A DNA stretch of 12,243 bases from Brevundimonas sp. (GTDB lineage: Bacteria; Pseudomonadota; Alphaproteobacteria; Caulobacterales; Caulobacteraceae), in contig JALAGW010000101.1 of assembly GCA_022712235.1 (NCBI GenBank), positions 1-12,243 on the forward strand. Direction: 5' to 3'. The position numbers were made by a program, and so were the translations under genes. Below are positions 1 through 6,751 of the stretch, in pieces. Below the pieces are notes generated by a model. The model had not been told where the DNA came from. It ran no database searches and was given only the letters and a program-made list of their open reading frames with translations. The stretch's first letter is position 1; each line of letters begins with the position of its first letter.

Positions 1-414
1 GTCCGCAAATACGACCCCGCCGCCCGCGATCACCGCAACCGCGCCCTCGGCCAACTGGGCGAGCACCACGTCTTCCACCACGAACGCGCCTACCTGATCG
101 CCCATGACCGCCCCGACCTGGCGCGCAAGATCGAATGGACGTCACAAGAACGCGGCGACGGCGCCGGCTACGACATCCGCAGCTTCGATCCGGCGGGCCG
201 CGAGCGCCTGATCGAGGTCAAGGCCACGCGCGGCGGCCCCGCCACCGACTTCTTCCTGACCCGCACCGAGCGCGAGGTCTCAACCGAACGCCCCGACGCC
301 TGGCGCCTTTACCGCCTCCACGACCTCGCCTCCGCGCCGGGCCTGTTCCAGCTCAAGCCCCCGCTCGAAGCGGCGGTGACGCTAACGGCGGAGACGTGGC
401 GGGCGGGGTTTTAG
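1..414 (+). CDS. DUF3883 domain protein, C-terminal part (5' truncated)
   Basis: Frame 1 is open from the first base to a TAG at 412-414, giving 137 residues of a protein whose N-terminus lies outside the window. The core (GDGAGYDI, then RERLIEVKATRGG, FFLTRTERE and WRLYRLHDL) matches the DUF3883 pattern, a domain with a restriction-endonuclease-like look: a GYDI aspartate strand followed by an E-x-K strand. Such domains occur at the ends of larger proteins, including some defence-associated NTPases, and also in stand-alone proteins. Nuclease activity is an inference here, and the missing N-terminus prevents assignment to a specific system. The 3' end overlaps the convergent small ORF at 382-651 by 33 bases. 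Confidence 0.8.
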   Translation, partial: VRKYDPAARDHRNRALGQLGEHHVFHHERAYLIAHDRPDLARKIEWTSQERGDGAGYDIRSFDPAGRERLIEVKATRGGPATDFFLTRTEREVSTERPDAWRLYRLHDLASAPGLFQLKPPLEAAVTLTAETWRAGF

Positions 415-651
415 GATGTCTGCAACGTCCTCGGCCGTGCCCTGATCCCGCGCCATCTCGACCAGGACGTCATGGCTGACCAGACGGCCCGCGCGGTCGC
501 ACAGGGCCATCAACGTCCGCGCCTGCGCCAACGTCAGCCCGAGTACGGACCGCCAGCGACAAACCCGCTCGGTCGGCACCGCGTCGCGCGCGCCGTCGGC
601 CTCATAGGCCTCCCACGCCGCCAACCGCTGGACCAGGTCAGCGTTCGTCAT
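382..651 (-). CDS. Small winged-helix-like hypothetical protein
   Basis: This 89-residue ORF begins MTNADLVQRLAAWEAYEADG. Residues of about 35-70 (LGLTLAQARTLMALCDRAG, then RLVSHDVLVEMARD) resemble the L-T-x-x-Q-A-x-x-L-x-x-L / G-R-x-V-S-x-x-x-L pattern of the winged helix in OmpR-type C-terminal domains and phage-like regulators. The usual continuation (a VHIxxLRxKL recognition helix and wing) is missing; the protein ends in a basic tail, KPRPPRLRR. It may be a short DNA-binding protein or a truncated one. It runs convergent to the DUF3883 gene, overlapping its last 33 bases, and sits in a stretch with other decayed genes. Function unknown; the helix-turn-helix call is a pattern judgement. 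Confidence 0.5.
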   Translation of the reverse strand: MTNADLVQRLAAWEAYEADGARDAVPTERVCRWRSVLGLTLAQARTLMALCDRAGRLVSHDVLVEMARDQGTAEDVADILKPRPPRLRR

Positions 652-740
652 CTGTAGAGCCTCGCATAGGGCGCAGGTCGTGCCGCCACGCCGTCGAACG
701 TTGTGCTATGGCGAGCGCCAACACGATGTTGGGGAAATAC

Positions 741-1564
741 ATGCGCAAGACGACGTTTGCGGCAGCTGCATTCTTGGGGTTTGCGTTTCTGGGGCTGCCG
801 GTTCGGGCGAGCGAAATCCCGGAGAAGGATTTCGCTCGTAGAGACTTGATTGCTCAGGAGGGCATGAATCGGGGCACCAGCGGCATCATGATCCTGACCT
901 TCATGCAGATGATTTTGGCGGGCGCCGGGACCGTTGCCGTTTTGGCATCGCTTGAAATGTCTCGCCGAGCACTGCGCCAAGCGCAACTCAGCGCAGAAAT
1001 CCAGCGAGATATCGCTCGCGAGCAGCTTAGGGCCTACCTTGGCGGCGAGGAGCCCTTGGTTGAGCGTTTCAACGTTGAGGGAATGAAGATCAACTTTCCC
1101 ATCAAGAACTTTGGCGCAACTCCGGCCCGCAACGTGCAGATATGGAGCTACAGCAACGTCGTGCATGGTGTTCCAAGGAACATTCCAATTGCATTGCCGG
1201 GCCAAGATGATTTCGGTCAGGCCAGAACAGTGGTTCCAAATGGCAAAATGGGTTGGTATTGTGGTGCCGAGTTTGGCGTAAAATCTAATGCGATGAATGA
1301 CATAGAAAGTAAAAAGCTTCCTTCGTTGCGGCATACATTGTCAAGTACGAAGATATATTCGGTCGCGTTCACTATTTCGGTAATTCAGAAATTAGAACAG
1401 GTGTTGGGCTTTCCGACAGGCAAATTAATTCTGAATTTGTTGGCTCCATTCATGATTTGACGCACGACTGCGCGCCGTTGCCTCAGTCTCTGAGGGAGGT
1501 GCCTGCTTTGATGGCTAGCAATAGTTTTGACTGGCTGCGAAGGCTGGCGGTTAAGCGCTCTTAG
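741..1564 (+). pseudogene. Membrane-anchored hypothetical protein, frameshifted near its C-terminus
   Basis: As it stands, the frame runs to a stop at 1460. The ATG at 741 is preferred over 708 because it begins a clean signal-like segment (MRKTTFAAAAFLGFAFLG) after GGGGAA at 731-736. A second hydrophobic segment spans about residues 47-70, followed by a charged helix and a soluble domain containing LRAYLGGEE and INFPIKNFGATPARNVQIW, the look of a widespread hypothetical family often near phage or mobile DNA. That family usually ends with a Y-x-D-x-FGR motif. Here KYEDIFGRVHYF lies in the -1 frame: one extra A in the A-run at 1311-1315 would join E-S-K-K to A-S-F-V-A-A-Y-I-V-K-Y-E-D-I-F-G-R and carry the frame to the TAG at 1562-1564. 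The tail in the current frame looks non-natural. A disabling deletion or a homopolymer sequencing error would both explain it. Confidence 0.6.
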
Positions 1565-1575
1565 GGAGGCCGTCA

Positions 1576-1808
1576 TTACGCCGCCTTCGACATCGCAAAG
1601 ACCAGCGTCGCTGGGTCGGCCCAGCCGCCTGCGCTGACCGGGGGGGCGATAGGCAGGACCGCCGGGTAAAATCGGTCGCCGACCCGGGCCATCACCCACA
1701 CGCTGACCGCGACGGGGTCCAGCGCCTTGATTAGTTCTGCTCCGCCCGCGCGGCCTGGGGCGGCGTGGGATAGAAGTCGGCTTCATCCGTGTCCTGATGC
1801 GCCTCCAT
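1576..1808 (-). pseudogene. Remnant of a small hypothetical gene in two frames
   Basis: On the minus strand an ATG at 1808 opens a 25-residue frame containing DEADFYPTPPQAARA before a TAA at 1731-1733. A second frame runs from about 1745 down to a TAA at 1576-1578 and encodes ELIKALDPVAVSVWVMARVG, then RFYPAVLPIAPPVSAGGWAD and PATLVFAMSKAA. Both stretches look protein-like, with balanced composition and plausible strand patterns. Joining them near 1735 would give one continuous ORF, which suggests a frameshift in a former gene. The first frame is also open upstream of the ATG to about 1847, so the true start is uncertain. I do not recognise the family. The D-x-YPTPP start recalls some phage methyltransferase N-termini, but the rest does not fit that. 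Confidence 0.35.
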
Positions 1809-1874
1809 GACCTTCCCGCCGCTCGCGCCCGACGCTTGAGACGTGATGGGCGGGGTTCTTACGCCAAAAGAACA

Positions 1875-1903
1875 AAGGGCGGAAAGCATCGCTTTCCGCC
1901 CTT
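1875..1903 (-). terminator. Hairpin terminator behind lepA
   Basis: AAGGGCGGAAAGC (1875-1887) pairs perfectly with GCTTTCCGCCCTT (1891-1903) around a 3-base loop. On the minus strand it starts 28 bases after the lepA stop and is followed by TGTTCTTTT, a reasonable U-tract. The plus-strand side also has a T-rich flank, so it may act in both directions. Confidence 0.75.
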
Positions 1904-1930
1904 CTTGATTTCAGTTTCTTCAGACGAAGA

Positions 1931-3739
<1,809 letters not shown>

Positions 3740-3832
3740 GGTCCGGCGCGCTTAGCATCCGCAGCGTCCGAACGCCATGCACAGGGCGCGAACGTCGACA
3801 GCGAAAGAAGATGCAGGATCGCGAGAGTTTAT

Positions 3833-3883
3833 TCCGGGTGGTCGTCTGATCAAATGATCCGATCTGAAAACCGGACACCCGGA
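3833..3883. promoter_or_regulatory. Nested inverted repeats, candidate operator
   Basis: TCCGGGTG (3833-3840) is inverted as CACCCGGA (3876-3883), with 35 bases between. Inside sits a second inverted repeat, GATCA-AA-TGATC (3848-3859). The outer arm overlaps the spacer of the candidate promoter for the plus-strand operon. Binding by a regulator is an inference; neither repeat is a classical FNR/FixK box. Confidence 0.35.
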
Positions 3884-3893
3884 TGACTATAAC
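3864..3893 (+). promoter_or_regulatory. Candidate promoter of the repeat-protein operon
   Basis: CTGAAA (3864-3869) and TATAAC (3888-3893) are separated by 18 bases, a plausible -35/-10 pair. It would start transcripts near 3900 and leave a leader of about 150 bases before the ATG at 4048. This is a sequence-only guess in a GC-rich genome whose promoters often deviate from consensus. Confidence 0.3.
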
Positions 3894-3999
3894 AAATGAC
3901 GTGCCGTGCCCTGTGAATGGCTAAAAAGCGTCTCATTTCGGGGCGGTTCGCCTGTCGGGCGAAGGCGGAACGACGAGGTCTCAAGGCGATTGGGTTGTC

Positions 4000-4019
4000 C
4001 GGAGGTGGAGGAACCTCCG
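4000..4019 (+). promoter_or_regulatory. Leader hairpin upstream of the repeat-protein gene
   Basis: CGGAGGT (4000-4006) pairs with ACCTCCG (4013-4019) around a GGAGGA loop, 28 bases before the start codon and 15 before the real GGAGG ribosome site. The loop and left arm resemble Shine-Dalgarno sequence. It may affect leader stability or ribosome access. Confidence 0.3.
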
Positions 4020-4047
4020 TATCCAATATGATCTGGAGGCTAAAGAT

Positions 4048-4881
4048 ATGCGTGCCAAATTGATGACTTCGGCGGCTGTCCTGGCGGGGGTGCTGGCGTT
4101 TGCTACCGTGACCCAGGCCCAAACCACTTCTAGCGGGCCCAACGGCGGCGTGGGTGGCAACACCACTGCGACCGATTCCTATAACAGCAGTGATGTGGAT
4201 CTGGGCGTCACCGATTCCCTGAACGACAACTCGAACAACTCGACCAATCTCGGCGTCAATGACTCTCTGAACGATAATTCGAATAACTCGACCAATACCG
4301 ACCTCGATGTCGGTATTTCAGATTCTCTGAACGATAATTCGAACAATTCGACCAACACCGATCTCGATCTTGGCGTGAGCGACTCGTTCAACGACAACTC
4401 GACCAACGTCGCTGACTCGGGCAACGACAACTCGACCAACATGGATAACTCGACGGACCTGGCCGTGGATATCGCGGACTCGTTCAACGACAATTCCGAC
4501 AACTCCACCAACATGGACAACTCGACCAACACCAACCTGGATCTGGCTGTCGATATCGCTGACTCGTTCAACGATAACTCCGACAACTCGACCCATGTCG
4601 GCATTACCGACTCGTTCAACGACAACTCGACCTGGCGGGTGTCGCTGAGCAATCAGTCGCTGGCGGCCAACGTCAGTGATCTGAGCTTCGACCTGTCCGA
4701 AGGCGGCGACGGCGCGCAAAACGGCCGCATCCGCAGCGGCGACATCAACCAGAACGGCGGCGCATTCGCCGGCTTCGCGGGCATTCAGACCGTTAGCAAC
4801 ATCACCGGCCAGGCTTCGGTCGGTCAGGCTGCTACGGCTGTCGCCGCCAACGCCAACATCACGTTCGGCAACGGCGGTTAA
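4048..4881 (+). CDS. Exported Asn/Asp/Ser-rich tandem-repeat protein, putative amyloid-like fibre subunit
   Basis: A 277-residue protein with a clear signal peptide (MRAKLMTSAAVLAGVLAFAT, likely cleaved after TQA, residue 24). Residues 43-194 are imperfect tandem repeats: a short alternating strand (such as DLGVT, VGIS or LAVDIA) followed by DS-(L/F/G)-NDNS and Asn/Ser/Thr/Asp linkers. The strict DSxNDNS core occurs eight times, with unit starts spaced 11-28 residues apart. From K4 to R197 there is no Lys or Arg, and there is no Cys, so the mature repeat domain is strongly acidic. Residues 196-277 form a Gly/Asn/Gln-rich C-terminal part including INQNGGAFAGFAGIQ and FGNGG. The composition and strand-turn repeats suit a secreted amyloid or beta-solenoid fibre. 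A good GGAGG site precedes the ATG, and the gene leads a four-gene cluster with a C39 peptidase. It could instead be a non-fibrous surface adhesin. No family name is claimed. Confidence 0.85.
   Translation: MRAKLMTSAAVLAGVLAFATVTQAQTTSSGPNGGVGGNTTATDSYNSSDVDLGVTDSLNDNSNNSTNLGVNDSLNDNSNNSTNTDLDVGISDSLNDNSNNSTNTDLDLGVSDSFNDNSTNVADSGNDNSTNMDNSTDLAVDIADSFNDNSDNSTNMDNSTNTNLDLAVDIADSFNDNSDNSTHVGITDSFNDNSTWRVSLSNQSLAANVSDLSFDLSEGGDGAQNGRIRSGDINQNGGAFAGFAGIQTVSNITGQASVGQAATAVAANANITFGNGG
4174..4629 (+). repeat. Degenerate coding tandem repeats (DSxNDNS units)
   Basis: Units begin at residues 43, 56, 72, 92, 112, 123, 144, 172 and 188 of the encoded protein. The two 60-base units at 4261-4320 and 4321-4380 are closely similar at DNA level, differing largely at third codon positions plus a few substitutions. 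This points to expansion by duplication followed by drift under protein-level selection. Confidence 0.85.
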
Positions 4882-4888
4882 GCGTTCT

Positions 4889-4924
4889 GTCGGCGGCCGG
4901 TTTGACCGGCCGCCGATTTCTTTC
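4889..4924 (+). terminator. Intergenic hairpin with T-rich tail inside the operon (attenuator)
   Basis: TCGGCGGCCGGT (4890-4901) pairs perfectly with ACCGGCCGCCGA (4905-4916) around a TTG loop, and TTTCTTTC follows. This is a strong intrinsic-terminator shape just after the repeat-gene stop and directly before the next gene's GGGAGG ribosome site (4925-4930). Partial termination would make the first gene the most abundant transcript; the hairpin could also protect its 3' end. Confidence 0.65.
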
Positions 4925-4936
4925 GGGAGGAAGCCA

Positions 4937-5317
4937 ATGCTTATCCTTGTTACGGCCGCGCTGTTGTTCGCCGGTTCGGATCCCGCCCCGCCGCCGCAAG
5001 CTCTTTCGCCCGCCGAACCGCCCAGTGCGGAGGCGTCGGCGCCGTTGGCGATGCAGCCCCTGGATCTGGCGGAACTTCATGATCTGAACGCACGCGAGGG
5101 CGTCAATGTCATCGTCGCCAGCGATCAACTGCTCAAGGCCACGAACAGCGGCAACAGCGTCACCGCCAATACAGTCGGCTCGGGCGCCATCGCTATCGGG
5201 GCCAACGCCTTTGCCGGCTATAACGGCGTCGGCAACTTCGTGATGAATACAGGCCATAACAACAATCTTCAGGGCGCCATCACGATCAACATCGTGACCA
5301 CGAGTCCGACGCCGTGA
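4937..5317 (+). CDS. Small exported protein, putative minor fibre subunit or nucleator
   Basis: 126 residues beginning MLILVTAALLFAGSDPAPPP, a short hydrophobic signal-like start followed by a Pro/Ala-rich spacer. Residues 41-58 (PLDLAELHDLNAREGVNV) look like a peptidase-recognition leader. Residues 65-121 are Gly/Asn/Ala-rich with alternating strands: ATNSGNSVTANTVGSGAIAI, then GANAFAGYNGVGNFVMNTG and NNNLQGAITINIV. The AFAG-(Y/F)-x-G-(V/I) segment recurs in the C-terminal region of the upstream repeat protein, suggesting related fibre modules. The GGGAGG site at 4925-4930 supports this start. Its last codon overlaps the GTG start of the peptidase gene (GTGA, 5314-5317), so translation is probably coupled. 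A structural or nucleating role is inferred from context and composition. Confidence 0.8.
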   Translation: MLILVTAALLFAGSDPAPPPQALSPAEPPSAEASAPLAMQPLDLAELHDLNAREGVNVIVASDQLLKATNSGNSVTANTVGSGAIAIGANAFAGYNGVGNFVMNTGHNNNLQGAITINIVTTSPTP

Positions 5318-6048
5318 CACGCAGCGGCTTTCGCTTTCGCAAGGGCCTCGGCCTTTCGGCTGCGGCTCTCTGTGCGACCTGGTTCTGCGCGGCGCCTGCG
5401 GGCGCCGATGTGCTTCTCAGCAGCGGGCCGGCGCCGGCGCGGGTCAGCGTGGTCAGCTATCGCGACATTCCGTTCCGCACCGTGGTGCGGCAACGCTATG
5501 ATTTCAGTTGCGGTTCGGCGGCGCTGGCGACCCTGCTGCGCTATCATTACGACCGCGAAGTGGGCGAGGAACAGATCTTCCGCGCCATGTACGCCGCCGG
5601 CGATCAGGATGTGATCCGCCGGGTCGGCTTCTCCCTGCTCGACATCAAGCAGTTTCTTGAAGCCAACGGTTATCAGGCCGACGGCTTCAGGTTGACCCTG
5701 GACAACCTGGCCAGCCTGAACCGGCCGGCGATCGTCATGATCGACACCGCCGGCTACAAGCATTTTGTCGTCTTCAAGGGGAGCGACGCCGATCGTGTTC
5801 TCATCGGCGACCCGGCCCTGGGTCTGAAAATCTACAGCCGTGACCAGTTCACATCCATGTGGAACGGCATCGCCTTCGTGGTGCGCGAACCTGCGGATCG
5901 CTTTAATGAGGCATCGGAGTGGACGCCGTGGAACCGCGGGCGGCCGGCGCAGGCCCTGCCCAACCATTCCCTGGCAGAACTGACGCGAGAATTGCCGCCG
6001 CTCTATCAGGTCACCACACGTTTCCCTCTCGATCCCTATTTGCGGTGA
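5314..6048 (+). CDS. Periplasmic C39-family cysteine peptidase, FapD-like
   Basis: A 244-residue protein with a signal-like start (FRKGLGLSAAALCATWFCAA, ending near AGA-D at 32). The peptidase core shows VVRQRYDFSCGSAALATLL, with oxyanion-hole Gln60 and nucleophile Cys66, then GYKHFVVFKG with His150 and IGDPALG with Asp166: a complete C39/papain-like set. Family C39 enzymes cleave double-glycine leaders, usually as domains of bacteriocin ABC exporters. Here the domain stands alone with an export signal and no ABC part, as in FapD of the Pseudomonas Fap system. It starts at GTG 5314, overlapping the upstream stop by four bases. The likely substrate is an exported neighbour, above all the next gene with its LSDEELSGLRGG motif. 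The C-terminal 50 residues are an extension of unknown role. C39 assignment is firm; the Fap parallel is inferred. Confidence 0.85.
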   Translation: MTRSGFRFRKGLGLSAAALCATWFCAAPAGADVLLSSGPAPARVSVVSYRDIPFRTVVRQRYDFSCGSAALATLLRYHYDREVGEEQIFRAMYAAGDQDVIRRVGFSLLDIKQFLEANGYQADGFRLTLDNLASLNRPAIVMIDTAGYKHFVVFKGSDADRVLIGDPALGLKIYSRDQFTSMWNGIAFVVREPADRFNEASEWTPWNRGRPAQALPNHSLAELTRELPPLYQVTTRFPLDPYLR

Positions 6049-6053
6049 CGATC

Positions 6054-6713
6054 ATGCGACGTGCTCGTTTCCTTCTGTTGTTCGCCCTGACGGCCTTGGC
6101 GCCGGCGGTCATGACGTCGTCGGCCTCAGCGCAGGCCTTCCTGGCGCAGACGTCTCTGGCGCAGCTGTATGCGGCGCAGACCGCGCCAACTGCGGCGCTG
6201 GCGTCGGAGGGGCCTCAGGCCCTGTCCGATGAGGAGCTGTCGGGGCTGCGCGGCGGGTTTATCACGACCAACGGCTTCACCTTCGGCTTCGGCGTGGTCA
6301 TTCGTTCCTATGTCGATGATCGGTTGGCGCTGGAGACTCGAATGACCTGGACCCCGACCGGGCCGGCCACCGAGCAGACGCGCGGCGACGTGCCGGGCAT
6401 GACCGATCTGGCGTCGGCCCTGACCTCCTTGCTGAACAGCGGCATAGATCTCAGAAACCTGGGCGGGACCAGCGGCGGCGTGGCCCTGGTCAGCGGCGAC
6501 GGCGCGACGGCCTTGATCCACAATGTGACGTCTGGCCAGCTGCAGAACCTGATCGTCAACAACGCCAGCAACCGTGACCTGCGGCAGGATATGGAGTTGA
6601 ACCTCTATCTGCCCGATCTGGCGACGATGCAGGCCGCCAGCAGCGCCCATGCGCGTGCGGCCCAACTGACCTACGACCTCAATACCTCCCTTGTCGGGGC
6701 GCTCGGCCGCTGA
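6054..6713 (+). CDS. Exported protein with double-glycine leader motif, candidate C39 peptidase substrate
   Basis: 219 residues with a Sec-type signal peptide (MRRARFLLLFALTALAPAVM, cleavage near AQA, residue 28). After a 28-residue Ala/Gln-rich stretch comes QALSDEELSGLRGGF (56-69), a close match to the L-S-x-x-E-L-x-x-L-x-G-G leader recognised by C39 peptidases, which cut after the second Gly (residue 68). The remainder (GFTFGFGVVIRSYVDDRLAL, TSGGVALVSGDGATALIHNV, then QNLIVNNASNRDLRQDMELN) is probably beta-rich with a helical tail. A GTG at 6045, overlapping the upstream stop as GTGA, is an alternative in-frame start that adds three residues. Last gene of the plus-strand cluster, ending at the convergent hairpin. 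It may be a fibre component, chaperone or adaptor. I do not recognise a named family. Confidence 0.8.
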   Translation: MRRARFLLLFALTALAPAVMTSSASAQAFLAQTSLAQLYAAQTAPTAALASEGPQALSDEELSGLRGGFITTNGFTFGFGVVIRSYVDDRLALETRMTWTPTGPATEQTRGDVPGMTDLASALTSLLNSGIDLRNLGGTSGGVALVSGDGATALIHNVTSGQLQNLIVNNASNRDLRQDMELNLYLPDLATMQAASSAHARAAQLTYDLNTSLVGALGR

Positions 6714-6739
6714 AGGCCCCCGACGGCGTCGGGGGCCTT
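6713..6739. terminator. Bidirectional hairpin between convergent operons
   Basis: AAGGCCCCCGAC (6713-6724) pairs perfectly with GTCGGGGGCCTT (6728-6739) around a GGC loop: a 12-bp GC-rich stem starting at the last base of one stop codon and ending 12 bases from the convergent gene's stop. T-tracts are poor on both sides, so termination may depend on the stem strength, on Rho, or on blocking collisions. Confidence 0.65.
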
Positions 6740-6751
6740 GCTGGTTCTGAC

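Larger units (their letters stand above)
3740..4047. other. Gene-free divergent regulatory region between lepA and the amyloid-like operon
   Basis: These 308 bases hold no convincing coding frame on either strand; short open frames overlapping them have arbitrary Arg/Pro-rich composition. The region must contain the lepA promoter (minus) and the promoter of the plus-strand repeat-protein operon. It shows nested inverted repeats at 3833-3883, a candidate promoter at 3864-3893 and a leader hairpin at 4000-4019, listed separately. A ribosome site GGAGG at 4035-4039 lies 8 bases before the ATG at 4048. Confidence 0.6.

Noticed and set aside
1306..1317. Programmed -1 ribosomal frameshift at the A-run
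   Set aside because: The run is five A followed by G with T before it, so the heptamer is not X-XXY-YYZ; I saw no obvious pseudoknot or stem just downstream.
1385..1786. Minus-strand open frame of 133 codons
   Set aside because: Mostly Arg/Pro/Gly arbitrary sequence; the more protein-like frames in this stretch are the two fragments described as a remnant.
4179..4652. Minus-strand Ser/Leu/Glu repeat frame (ELSLNES...), and a possible CRISPR-like array
   Set aside because: The repetition is the reverse complement of the coding repeats. Unit spacing is uneven and the intervals are not unique spacers, so it is neither a separate gene nor a CRISPR.
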